From positions 1 to 13,037 of the forward strand of contig JBFKFP010000072.1 in the NCBI GenBank assembly GCA_041618535.1: a stretch of 13,037 bases of DNA, given 5' to 3'. Position numbers and translations under genes: made by a program. Below are positions 1-7,340 of the stretch, piece after piece. The stretch comes from SHLJ01 sp041618535 (lineage in GTDB: Bacteria > Bacteroidota > Bacteroidia > Flavobacteriales > Flavobacteriaceae). Numbering within the stretch: position 1 is the first letter of the stretch; every line of letters starts with the position of its first letter. The notes beneath the pieces were generated by a model that had not been told where the DNA came from, did not search any database, and worked only from the letters and a program-made list of their open reading frames with translations.

Positions 1-5
1 AAGAC

Positions 6-482
6 ATGAGAAAAAGACAGGCAAAGAAAAGACCTTTATTACCAGACCCGCGTTTCAATGATCAATTGGTAACGCGCTTCGTCAATATGATGATGTGGGA
101 TGGTAAGAAATCCGTGGCCTTTAGAATCTTCTATGATGCGATCGATATCGTTGACCAAAAGAAGAATGATGACGAAAAGACAGCTCTTGAAATTTGGAAA
201 GAGGCTTTGTCCAATGTCATGCCACACGTTGAGGTGCGCAGCCGTCGTGTTGGTGGTGCAACCTTCCAGATCCCAATGCAGATTCGTCCTGACCGCAAAA
301 TTTCAACCGCAATGAAATGGTTGATCAGTTTTGCTCGAAAGCGAAATGAAAAATCTATGGCTCAGAAGTTAGCTGGCGAAATTCTTGCTGCTTCAAAAGA
401 AGAAGGAGCTGCTGTTAAAAAGCGTGTAGACACACACAAGATGGCAGAGGCTAACAAAGCATTCTCACACTTTAGATTTTAA
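6..482 (+). CDS. rpsG: 30S ribosomal protein S7 (uS7)
   Basis: S7 is a primary 16S rRNA binding protein that starts assembly of the 30S head and lies near the E site and mRNA exit. The 158-residue product has the usual length and the family signatures: the N-terminal RPLLPDPRF segment, VNMMMWDGKKS near residues 27-37, and the central VEVRSRRVGGATFQIP block at about residues 76-91 that contacts rRNA. The ATG lies 5 bases into the window, so the upstream gene (rpsL is expected) is not visible. fusA follows after 6 bp. In Escherichia coli S7 represses the str operon by binding the rpsL-rpsG spacer; that region is outside this window, so regulation cannot be judged here. Confidence 0.98.
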   Translation: MRKRQAKKRPLLPDPRFNDQLVTRFVNMMMWDGKKSVAFRIFYDAIDIVDQKKNDDEKTALEIWKEALSNVMPHVEVRSRRVGGATFQIPMQIRPDRKISTAMKWLISFARKRNEKSMAQKLAGEILAASKEEGAAVKKRVDTHKMAEANKAFSHFRF

Positions 483-488
483 TATACC

Positions 489-2618
489 ATGGCAAGAGAC
501 TTAAAATATACTCGTAATATAGGTATTGCCGCGCACATCGATGCCGGTAAAACCACTACTACAGAGCGTATCTTATACTATACCGGGCGTTCTCATAAAA
601 TAGGTGAGGTTCATGACGGTGCGGCCACTATGGATTGGATGGAGCAAGAGCAGGAGAGAGGTATCACCATTACTTCTGCTGCAACCACCTGTACATGGAA
701 CTTCCCCACCGAAAACGGACAGCCCACTCCGGATGCTAAACCATACCATTTTAATATAATCGATACTCCGGGTCACGTCGACTTTACCGTTGAGGTGAAC
801 CGCTCACTTCGTGTACTGGACGGACTTGTATTCCTGTTCAGTGCTGTAGACGGGGTAGAGCCTCAATCTGAAACCAACTGGCGACTAGCTGATAATTACA
901 AGGTTCCGCGAATGGGCTTTGTGAATAAGATGGACAGACAAGGATCAAACTTCCTTGCGGTTTGTCAGCAGGTTAAAGACATGCTTGGTTCTAACGCAGT
1001 GCCAATAGTACTACCAATTGGTGATGAGGCCGATTTCAAAGGAATCGTCGACCTGGTTAAGAATAGAGCTATCATCTGGCATGAAGATGCCATGGGGGCC
1101 TCTTTCGATGTTATTGAAATTCCGGATGAATTAAAAGATGAAGCTGCCGAATACCGCGCTCTTCTCATAGAGGAGGTAGCTGGGTACGATGAAAATCTTC
1201 TTGAGAAATTCATGGAAGACGAGGATTCGATTACTGAAGATGAGATTCATGCTGCCTTAAGAGCCGCTGTGATGGATATGTCTATCATCCCTATGATCTG
1301 CGGTTCGGCATTTAAAAATAAAGGTGTACAATTCCTGTTGGATGCAGTATGCCGTTACCTTCCTTCTCCTGTGGATAAGGAAGCTATTGTAGGTACCAAC
1401 CCGGACACTGAAACCGAAGTATCTCGTAAGCCGAGTGTTAGTGAGCCTTTCTCAGCCCTGGCTTTTAAGATCGCTACAGATCCTTTCGTTGGACGTTTGG
1501 CTTTCTTCAGGGTTTACTCGGGTAAATTGGATGCCGGGTCCTATGTTCTGAATAACAGATCTGGCAAGAAAGAGCGTATTTCAAGGATTTACCAGATGCA
1601 CTCTAACAAGCAGGAGGCGATCAATGTGATTGAAGCCGGTGATATCGGTGCCGCTGTCGGGTTCAAGGATATCAAGACAGGAGATACTCTCTCTGATGAG
1701 AAACATCCGATCGTTTTGGAATCTATGGATTTCCCGGATCCTGTAATAGGTATCGCTGTTGAACCTAAGACCAAAGCAGATGTTGATAAACTCGGGATGG
1801 CGCTTTCAAAGTTAGCCGAAGAGGATCCAACATTCACCGTCCGTACCGATGAGGCTTCAGGACAGACCATAATCTCAGGAATGGGTGAGCTGCATCTCGA
1901 TATTATCGTAGATCGATTAAGGCGCGAGTTCAAGGTTGAAGTGAACCAGGGTCAGCCTCAGGTAGAGTACAAAGAGGCCATTACGGCACGTGCTCAGCAT
2001 CGTGAGGTTTATAAAAAACAAACCGGTGGACGTGGTAAATTCGCAGACATCGTATTTGTAATGGAGCCGACTGAAGAAGGTAAGCAGGGTCTTGAATTCG
2101 TCTCGGAGATTAAGGGTGGAAATATTCCGAAGGAATTTATACCCTCGGTCGAAAAAGGATTCAGGGAGGCCATGAAGAACGGACCATTGGCCGGATATGA
2201 AATGGATTCAATGAAGATTACGCTTTTGGATGGTTCTTATCATGATGTGGACTCTGACCAGCTTTCATTCGAATTGGCAGCTAAACTCGGTTACCGAAGT
2301 GCTGCTAAGATGTCGAAAGCGGTGATCATGGAACCAATTATGAAGCTGGAAGTACTTACACCTGAAGAAAACATGGGTGATATAGTTGGTGACCTTAACC
2401 GTAGACGCGGGCAGGTTAACGACATGAGTGACCGGGCAGGTTCTAAAGTAGTACGTGCTAACGTGCCACTTTCAGAAATGTTTGGTTATGTAACTGCCTT
2501 GAGGACATTATCGTCGGGTCGTGCAACTTCTACCATGGAGTTCTCGCACTATGCGGAATGCCCAACAAATATTTCAGAAGAAGTTATTAAAGCGGCCACA
2601 GGAACGGTAGAAGTTTAA
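489..2618 (+). CDS. fusA: Translation elongation factor G (EF-G)
   Basis: EF-G is the cytoplasmic GTPase that drives translocation of tRNA and mRNA after each peptide bond and helps recycle ribosomes. The 709-residue protein is full length. The GTP-binding motifs are intact: G1 AHIDAGKT at residues 15-22, switch I ERGITIT at 56-62, G3 DTPGHVDF at 92-99, G4 NKMD at 146-149, and a GSAFKN G5-type motif further on. Domains II to V follow, with the typical GMGELHLDI segment and the domain IV GGRGKFADI region. It sits 6 bp after rpsG and 11 bp before rpsJ. No tuf gene follows it, which is the usual Bacteroidota order and differs from the E. coli str operon. No key residue appears lost. Confidence 0.98.
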   Translation: MARDLKYTRNIGIAAHIDAGKTTTTERILYYTGRSHKIGEVHDGAATMDWMEQEQERGITITSAATTCTWNFPTENGQPTPDAKPYHFNIIDTPGHVDFTVEVNRSLRVLDGLVFLFSAVDGVEPQSETNWRLADNYKVPRMGFVNKMDRQGSNFLAVCQQVKDMLGSNAVPIVLPIGDEADFKGIVDLVKNRAIIWHEDAMGASFDVIEIPDELKDEAAEYRALLIEEVAGYDENLLEKFMEDEDSITEDEIHAALRAAVMDMSIIPMICGSAFKNKGVQFLLDAVCRYLPSPVDKEAIVGTNPDTETEVSRKPSVSEPFSALAFKIATDPFVGRLAFFRVYSGKLDAGSYVLNNRSGKKERISRIYQMHSNKQEAINVIEAGDIGAAVGFKDIKTGDTLSDEKHPIVLESMDFPDPVIGIAVEPKTKADVDKLGMALSKLAEEDPTFTVRTDEASGQTIISGMGELHLDIIVDRLRREFKVEVNQGQPQVEYKEAITARAQHREVYKKQTGGRGKFADIVFVMEPTEEGKQGLEFVSEIKGGNIPKEFIPSVEKGFREAMKNGPLAGYEMDSMKITLLDGSYHDVDSDQLSFELAAKLGYRSAAKMSKAVIMEPIMKLEVLTPEENMGDIVGDLNRRRGQVNDMSDRAGSKVVRANVPLSEMFGYVTALRTLSSGRATSTMEFSHYAECPTNISEEVIKAATGTVEV

Positions 2619-2629
2619 AGCATTAGAAC

Positions 2630-2935
2630 ATGAGTCAGAAAATCAGAATAAAATTAAAGTCATACGATCACAACCTTGTCGATAAATCGGCAGATAAGAT
2701 CGTGAAAACCGTTAAGAGCACTGGAGCTGTGGTAACCGGTCCAATTCCATTACCTACTCACAAGAAGATCTTTACGGTATTGCGCTCACCTCACGTGAAC
2801 AAGAAGTCGAGAGAACAGTTTCAACTGAGCTCTTACAAGCGATTGCTCGATATCTACAGCTCATCATCAAAGACGATTGATGCCTTGATGAAGCTGGAGT
2901 TGCCAAGTGGTGTGGAGGTCGAGATCAAAGTGTAA
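2630..2935 (+). CDS. rpsJ: 30S ribosomal protein S10 (uS10, NusE)
   Basis: S10 is a 30S head protein. In bacteria it also acts as NusE, pairing with NusB in transcription antitermination of rRNA operons and linking RNA polymerase to the ribosome through NusG. The 101-residue product has the family start QKIRIKLKSYDHNLVD, the GPIPLPT loop near residues 38-44 and the SPHVNKKSREQF block that packs in the 30S head. It is separated from rplC by 164 bp, much more than any other gap here, and a terminator-like hairpin lies in that gap. S10 may therefore be made at a different level from the genes after it; that is inference. Confidence 0.98.
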   Translation: MSQKIRIKLKSYDHNLVDKSADKIVKTVKSTGAVVTGPIPLPTHKKIFTVLRSPHVNKKSREQFQLSSYKRLLDIYSSSSKTIDALMKLELPSGVEVEIKV

Positions 2936-3099
2936 CGAACTCTGAATAAGGTTTAAGTGTCTTAATGAACAGATACTGAAACAAGTTCAGCATAAACATG
3001 TCCTGAGCTGCGGGCGAGGGAAAAACGGGAAAATACAATTCAGGGTTGAATCGTATTTGACCCTGAATTTTTTTAAAGGAATAAATTAATAATAATAAT
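2936..3099 (+). promoter_or_regulatory. Probable untranslated leader of rplC with attenuator
   Basis: This is the only long non-coding stretch in the window, between the rpsJ stop and the rplC start. I see no convincing reading frame and no clear Bacteroidota promoter (TTG with TAnnTTTG) in it. It contains a short local hairpin (CTGAA 2976-2980 with TTCAG 2986-2990), a purine-rich stretch at about 3009-3034, then a long terminator-like hairpin at 3037-3069 with a T run. Several segments (2942-2947, 2976-2980, 3002-3007) can pair with the left arm of that hairpin. The last bases before the start are (TAA)4 at 3087-3098, an A/T-rich context suited to initiation without a Shine-Dalgarno site. 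The layout suggests transcription attenuation, by analogy with ribosomal protein leaders; the ligand is unknown. Confidence 0.55.
3037..3074 (+). terminator. Intrinsic terminator / attenuator hairpin before rplC
   Basis: AATTCAGGGT at 3037-3046 is the exact reverse complement of ACCCTGAATT at 3060-3069. The stem continues inward through two G-T wobbles and three A-T pairs (3047-3051 with 3055-3059), leaving a three-base loop at 3052-3054. That makes a stem of about 15 pairs. A run of seven T occurs at 3068-3074, so the hairpin has the form of a Rho-independent terminator on the + strand. Only 25 bp separate it from the rplC ATG, too little for a separate promoter, so partial read-through or regulated attenuation is more likely than a complete stop. 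Confidence 0.75.
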
Positions 3100-3717
3100 A
3101 TGTCTGGGTTAATCGGAAAAAAAATCGGAATGACTAGCATCTTTGACGAGAATGGGAAGAATATCCCTTGTACCGTCATACAGGCTGGTCCATGTGTTGT
3201 AACCCAAGTCAGAACCATTGATACTGACGGTTATGAAGCCGTTCAGCTTGGTTTCGATGACAAGGCAGAAAAGAGTGCTGTCAAGGCTGAAATGGGTCAT
3301 GCCAAGAAAGCCGGTACTTCTGTAAAGCGTAAGGTCGTTGAATTCAAAGGTTTTGAGGAGGAGTTAAAATTAGGCGATACTGTTACGGTAGAGCATTTTA
3401 TTGAAGGTGAATTCGTTGACGTTTCAGGTACTTCGAAAGGTAAAGGATTTCAAGGAGTTGTTAAACGTCACGGCTTCGGAGGTGTCGGGCAGGCCACTCA
3501 CGGTCAGCACAACCGACTAAGAGCGCCGGGATCTATCGGTGCAGCTTCCTATCCTGCAAGAGTATTCAAAGGAATGCGAATGGCAGGCCGAATGGGAGGT
3601 GAAACAGTTAAAGTTCAAAATTTAAGAGTTCTTAAGGTAGTGCCTGAAAAGGATTTGCTTGTTGTTAAAGGAGCAGTTCCAGGTCACAGGAACTCTTATG
3701 TAATTATTCAGAAGTAA
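3100..3717 (+). CDS. rplC: 50S ribosomal protein L3 (uL3)
   Basis: L3 binds near the 3' end of 23S rRNA, starts 50S assembly, and sends a long loop towards the peptidyl transferase centre. The 205-residue product begins MSGLIGKKIGMT and has the conserved DVSGTSKGKGFQG region, then the GSIG...VFKGMRMAGRMGGE loop around residues 144-168. The residue after GSIG is Ala148, where E. coli L3 has Gln; the E. coli Gln is methylated by PrmB, so that modification is not expected here. A run of eight A (3117-3124) encodes part of the conserved GKKIG and is not a frameshift. The stop TAA shares its last base with the ATG of rplD, which suggests translational coupling. The start follows the attenuator hairpin described above. 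Confidence 0.98.
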   Translation: MSGLIGKKIGMTSIFDENGKNIPCTVIQAGPCVVTQVRTIDTDGYEAVQLGFDDKAEKSAVKAEMGHAKKAGTSVKRKVVEFKGFEEELKLGDTVTVEHFIEGEFVDVSGTSKGKGFQGVVKRHGFGGVGQATHGQHNRLRAPGSIGAASYPARVFKGMRMAGRMGGETVKVQNLRVLKVVPEKDLLVVKGAVPGHRNSYVIIQK

Positions 3718-4346
3718 TGAAGGTAGCTGTATTAGATATTAAAGGAAAGGACACCGGGCGAAAAGTTGATTTGTCTAAAGAGGTGTTCGAGATAGAGCCG
3801 AATGAGCATGCCGTATACCTGGATGTGAAGCAATACCTGGCCAATCAGAGGCAGGGGACTCACAAAGCCAAGGAGCGTGCCGAGATTACTGGTAGTACAA
3901 GGAAGATCAAAAGGCAAAAAGGTACGGGAACTGCAAGGGCAGGTAGTATCAAGTCCGGAATATTCAGAGGCGGTGGTCGAATTTTCGGCCCGAGGCCACG
4001 AAACTACGGATTCAAATTGAACAAGAATGTGAAGCGTTTGGCTCGTCGTTCTGCACTTAGCATGAAGGCGAATGAAAAAGCTATCACTGTACTTGAAGAC
4101 TTCAATTTGGATGCTCCGAAGACAAAAGATTTTACAGCGATTCTCAAGGCACTCGATCTTGAAAATAAAAAGTCGCTCTTTGTCTTGAAAGGCCTTAATA
4201 ATAATGTATATTTGTCCTCGCGTAATTTGAAAGGATCAGAGGTTGTAACAAGTTCAGAATTAAGTACTTACAAAATTATGAACGCAAACCGAATCGTCCT
4301 TACCGAAAGCGCGCTAGAAGGAATTGAATCGAATTTGAGTAAATAA
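3717..4346 (+). CDS. rplD: 50S ribosomal protein L4 (uL4)
   Basis: L4 is an early 50S assembly protein whose extended loop lines the nascent peptide exit tunnel beside L22. The 209-residue product carries the tunnel loop signature KRQKGTGTARAGS at residues 65-77, followed by GGGRIFGPRPRNY and the conserved KLNKNVKRLARRSALS helix. Mutations in this loop give macrolide resistance in other bacteria; the core sequence here looks ordinary. The ATG overlaps the rplC stop by one base (TAATG). In E. coli L4 represses its own operon through the S10 leader. Whether it acts on the rplC leader in this genome is an open inference. Confidence 0.98.
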   Translation: MKVAVLDIKGKDTGRKVDLSKEVFEIEPNEHAVYLDVKQYLANQRQGTHKAKERAEITGSTRKIKRQKGTGTARAGSIKSGIFRGGGRIFGPRPRNYGFKLNKNVKRLARRSALSMKANEKAITVLEDFNLDAPKTKDFTAILKALDLENKKSLFVLKGLNNNVYLSSRNLKGSEVVTSSELSTYKIMNANRIVLTESALEGIESNLSK

Positions 4347-4353
4347 GAGCATC

Positions 4354-4644
4354 ATGAGTATCTTGATTAAACCCATTATCACAGAAAAAGCTACGCTGGA
4401 CAGTGAACTAAAAAACTGCTACAGTTTTTACGTGGATACCAAGGCCAACAAGATCGAGATCAAGAAGGCTGTGGAAGACACTTATGGTGTATCTGTTGAT
4501 AAGGTTCGAACAATAAATGTCCGTCCAGACAGAAGAGTCCGTTACACTAAAACGGGCATTCAACGTGGTAAAACAAATGCTAAGAAAAAAGCAATTGTAC
4601 AGCTGGCGGAAGGTGAAACTATTGATTTGTACGCGAATCTTTAA
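4354..4644 (+). CDS. rplW: 50S ribosomal protein L23 (uL23)
   Basis: L23 lies at the mouth of the exit tunnel and is the main docking site for trigger factor and the signal recognition particle. The 96-residue product has the family opening LIKPIITEKAT, the VDTKANKIEIKKAVE region at about residues 28-42, and the Y/VSVDKVRTINV strand. Flavobacterial L23 is short like this one. It lies 7 bp after rplD and 10 bp before rplB in the usual order. Nothing unusual is seen. Confidence 0.97.
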   Translation: MSILIKPIITEKATLDSELKNCYSFYVDTKANKIEIKKAVEDTYGVSVDKVRTINVRPDRRVRYTKTGIQRGKTNAKKKAIVQLAEGETIDLYANL

Positions 4645-4654
4645 TTAGACGATT

Positions 4655-5479
4655 ATGTCAGTAAGAAAGTTAAAACCGATCACACCGGGACAGCGATTTA
4701 GAGTAGTAAACGGGTATGACGCCGTCACTACTGATAAGCCGGAGAAAAGTTTATTAGCTCCGAAAAAAAGGTCCGGTGGTAGAAACAGTCAGGGAAAAAT
4801 GACCATGCGCTACAAAGGTGGTGGTCATAAGAGACGATACAGGGTTATCGACTTCAAAAGAAACAAACATGGCATACCGGCCGAGGTAAAGACCATTGAA
4901 TATGATCCGAACCGATCAGCCTTTATCGCATTGCTCAATTACCAGGATGGTGAGAAGCGCTATGTGATTGCGCAGAACGGTCTTAAGGTAGGACAGACCA
5001 TCGTTTCAGGTGAGAAAGTTGCTCCTGAAATCGGTAATGCCATGCAATTGGCAAATATCCCACTGGGATCCATCATCTCATGTATCGAGTTAAGACCGGG
5101 ACAGGGTGCTGTTATGGCGAGAAGTGCCGGAGCCTTTGCCCAGCTTATGGCAAGGGATGGAAAATTCGGTACCGTGAAGCTTCCTTCAGGTGAAACAAGG
5201 TTGATCCTGACCAGCTGCCTGGCAACAATTGGTGCTGTGTCTAACTCAGATCATCAGCTCCTGGTTTCCGGGAAAGCCGGAAGAAGCAGGTGGTTAGGTC
5301 GAAGACCGAGAACAAGACCTGTAGCGATGAACCCTGTCGATCACCCGATGGGTGGTGGTGAAGGTCGTGCTTCAGGTGGGCACCCAAGATCGAGAAAGGG
5401 TATTCCTGCCAAAGGTTTCAGGACCCGTTCAAAATCTAAAGCGAGTAACAAGTATATCATAGAGCGTAGAAAGAAATAA
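4655..5479 (+). CDS. rplB: 50S ribosomal protein L2 (uL2)
   Basis: L2 is a large core protein of the 50S subunit needed for subunit joining and for peptidyl transferase activity. The 274-residue product has normal length. It shows the N-terminal SGGRNSQGKMTMRYKGGGHK block, the OB-fold and SH3-like middle, and the C-terminal NPVDHPMGGGEGR motif with His230, which corresponds to E. coli His229, a residue important for peptidyl transfer. The end is rich in basic residues, as expected for a tail threaded into rRNA. rpsS follows after 4 bp. Confidence 0.98.
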   Translation: MSVRKLKPITPGQRFRVVNGYDAVTTDKPEKSLLAPKKRSGGRNSQGKMTMRYKGGGHKRRYRVIDFKRNKHGIPAEVKTIEYDPNRSAFIALLNYQDGEKRYVIAQNGLKVGQTIVSGEKVAPEIGNAMQLANIPLGSIISCIELRPGQGAVMARSAGAFAQLMARDGKFGTVKLPSGETRLILTSCLATIGAVSNSDHQLLVSGKAGRSRWLGRRPRTRPVAMNPVDHPMGGGEGRASGGHPRSRKGIPAKGFRTRSKSKASNKYIIERRKK

Positions 5480-5483
5480 TATT

Positions 5484-5762
5484 ATGGCGAGATCATTAAA
5501 GAAAGGACCTTACGTTCACTATAAATTAGAAAAGAAAGTTGCAGCCAACGTTGAGGCTAACAAAAAGACGGTTATCAAGACCTGGTCACGTGCCAGTATG
5601 ATCACACCTGACTTTGTAGGGCAAACAATTGCGGTACACAACGGACGCCAATTCGTTCCGGTATATATCACCGAGAACATGGTTGGACATAAACTTGGAG
5701 AGTTTTCACCAACGCGTTCCTTCCGAGGACACGCCGGTGCTAAAAATAAAGGTAAAAAGTAA
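5484..5762 (+). CDS. rpsS: 30S ribosomal protein S19 (uS19)
   Basis: S19 sits in the 30S head with S13 and helps form bridges to the 50S subunit. The 92-residue product opens with MARSLKKGPYV and contains KTWSRASMITPDFVGQTIAVHNGR, with the first part at about residues 32-41, then GHKLGEFSPTRSFRGH near residues 67-82. All of these are diagnostic for uS19. Spacers on both sides are under 10 bp. A 203-codon open frame on the opposite strand across this gene and rplV is a shadow, not a gene. Confidence 0.98.
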   Translation: MARSLKKGPYVHYKLEKKVAANVEANKKTVIKTWSRASMITPDFVGQTIAVHNGRQFVPVYITENMVGHKLGEFSPTRSFRGHAGAKNKGKK

Positions 5763-5768
5763 GAGGCT

Positions 5769-6179
5769 ATGGGAAGTCGTAAGAAGCAAATGGCAGACGC
5801 CTTAAAGGAAAGCAAGAAACAATTGGCTTTTGCAAAATTGAACAATTGCCCAACCTCGCCAAGGAAGATGCGCCTAGTAGCAGACCTTGTGAGAGGGAAA
5901 AAGATTGACCAGGCATTGAATATTTTGCGTTTTAGCCAGAAAGAGGCATCGAATCGCCTCGAAAAGCTTTTGCTGTCCGCAATAGCTAACTGGCAGGCTA
6001 AGAATGAGGATGCTAATATCGAGGATGCCGAACTGTTTATCAAGGAGATAAAAGTGGACAGCGCATCCATGTTAAAACGAATCAGGACTGCACCCCAGGG
6101 TCGTGCGCACAGAATCAGAAAGAGATCCAATCACGTCACCTTGGTGCTTGGACAAAACAATAATACCGAAAGCAATTAA
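5769..6179 (+). CDS. rplV: 50S ribosomal protein L22 (uL22)
   Basis: L22 binds 23S rRNA early in assembly and forms part of the exit tunnel constriction with L4. The 136-residue product has AFAKLNNCPTSPRKMRLVADL at about residues 20-40, LLLSAIANWQAKNEDA in the middle, and the tunnel beta-hairpin from about residue 103 to 119 (KRIRTAPQGRAHRIRKR). The N-terminal 20-residue charged extension and the Asn-rich tail resemble flavobacterial L22 and help place the organism. A weak AGAGG lies only two bases before the ATG, too close to count as a functional Shine-Dalgarno site. Confidence 0.98.
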   Translation: MGSRKKQMADALKESKKQLAFAKLNNCPTSPRKMRLVADLVRGKKIDQALNILRFSQKEASNRLEKLLLSAIANWQAKNEDANIEDAELFIKEIKVDSASMLKRIRTAPQGRAHRIRKRSNHVTLVLGQNNNTESN

Positions 6180-6182
6180 TAA

Positions 6183-6890
6183 ATGGGACAAAAAACTAAT
6201 CCGATAGGAAATCGCCTCGGGATCATCAGAGGTTGGGAATCGAACTGGTATGGTGGTCGGGACTATGGTGATAAGCTTGCCGAAGACGATAAGATCAGGA
6301 AGTATATTCATGCTCGTTTGTCAAAAGCCAGTGTCTCACGAGTTATCATCGAACGAACTCTAAAATTGGTAACCATTACCATAACCACTGCAAGGCCGGG
6401 AATCATCATCGGTAAAGGTGGTCAGGAAGTGGATAAGCTAAAAGAAGAGTTGAAGAATATAACCGGGAAAGAGGTTCAGCTGAACATCTTTGAGATAAAG
6501 CGTCCTGAATTGGATGCACACCTGGTGGCCTCAAGTGTCGCTCGTCAGATCGAAAACAGGATTTCCTACAAGCGTGCCATTAAAATGGCGATTGCAGCCG
6601 CAATGAGAATGAATGCTGAAGGTATCAAGATCCAGATCAGTGGTCGTTTGAATGGTGCCGAAATGGCCCGTAACGAACATTACAAGGATGGTCGAATCCC
6701 ATTATCGACTTTCAGAGCTGATATCGATTATGCCTTGGTTGAAGCCCATACCACTTATGGTAGGATCGGGATCAAGGTATGGATCATGAAAGGTGAAGTA
6801 TACGGTAAACGAGAGCTTTCTCCACTTGTCGGGTTGTCGAAAAAGCAATCCAAGGGTGGTCGAGGCAAGCAAATGCGCCGTAGGAAGTAA
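6183..6890 (+). CDS. rpsC: 30S ribosomal protein S3 (uS3)
   Basis: S3 lies at the mRNA entry side of the 30S subunit and, with S4 and S5, forms the mRNA helicase site. The 235-residue product starts MGQKTNPIGNRLGIIRGW. It has the KH domain loop GKGG at residues 77-80 within RPGIIIGKGGQEVDKL. The C-terminal domain follows with KIQISGRLNGAEMAR, then TTYGRIGIKVWI, and ends in a basic tail. It begins 3 bp after the rplV stop, so translational coupling is likely. Confidence 0.98.
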   Translation: MGQKTNPIGNRLGIIRGWESNWYGGRDYGDKLAEDDKIRKYIHARLSKASVSRVIIERTLKLVTITITTARPGIIIGKGGQEVDKLKEELKNITGKEVQLNIFEIKRPELDAHLVASSVARQIENRISYKRAIKMAIAAAMRMNAEGIKIQISGRLNGAEMARNEHYKDGRIPLSTFRADIDYALVEAHTTYGRIGIKVWIMKGEVYGKRELSPLVGLSKKQSKGGRGKQMRRRK

Positions 6891-6908
6891 TTAAAAATTT
6901 GAAGAAAA

Positions 6909-7328
6909 ATGTTACAACCGAAAAGAACAAAATATCGTAAGGTTCAGAAGGGTCGCATGAAAGGTAATGCAGGCCGAGGCAATCAATTAAGCCACGGGAT
7001 GTATGGTATTAAGTCTTTGGATTCAAACTTTCTGACATCCAGGCAGATAGAAGCGGCTCGTATCGCGGCAACCCGATACATGAAAAGGGAAGGTCAGTTG
7101 TGGATCAAGATATTCCCGGATAAGCCTATCACCAAAAAGCCTCTTGAGGTTCGAATGGGTAAAGGTAAGGGTAATGTCGAATATTGGGCAGCTGTTGTGA
7201 AGCCGGGACGCATTTTATTCGAAGTTGGAGGTGTGCCCCTGGATATTGCCAAGGAGGCGCTTCGTCTGGCAGCTCAAAAGCTTCCGGTTAGGACCAAATT
7301 TATAGTTGCAAGAGATTACGAAGCATAA
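6909..7328 (+). CDS. rplP: 50S ribosomal protein L16 (uL16)
   Basis: L16 is a late 50S assembly protein that organises the A-site tRNA region near the peptidyl transferase centre. The 139-residue product begins MLQPKRTKYRKVQKGRMKG and has the LTSRQIEAARIAATRYMKR helix and PLEVRMGKGKGN, where Arg82 corresponds to the Arg81 hydroxylated by YcfD in E. coli. Whether a hydroxylase acts here cannot be told. An A-rich spacer of 18 bp, including GAAGAAAA, precedes the ATG. The gene ends in TAATAG, two stops in a row. Confidence 0.98.
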   Translation: MLQPKRTKYRKVQKGRMKGNAGRGNQLSHGMYGIKSLDSNFLTSRQIEAARIAATRYMKREGQLWIKIFPDKPITKKPLEVRMGKGKGNVEYWAAVVKPGRILFEVGGVPLDIAKEALRLAAQKLPVRTKFIVARDYEA

Positions 7329-7340
7329 TAGTTGAGTATC

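Noticed and set aside
2936..3036. A promoter for rplC in the rpsJ-rplC spacer
   Set aside because: I looked for the Bacteroidota pattern TTG, about 20 bases, then TAnnTTTG. The nearest resemblance (TAAGGTTTA at 2947-2955) has wrong spacing and no good upstream TTG, so I do not call it.
3117..3124. Run of eight A near the start of rplC as a programmed slippage site
   Set aside because: It encodes the conserved GKKIG of L3 in frame, the downstream frame is intact, and no useful alternative product would result.
5519..6130. A 203-codon open frame on the - strand across rpsS and rplV
   Set aside because: It lies wholly opposite two conserved ribosomal protein genes, its translation is rich in Ser/Leu/Phe with no recognisable domain, and basic-residue codons on the + strand often leave the opposite strand open. 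It is a shadow.
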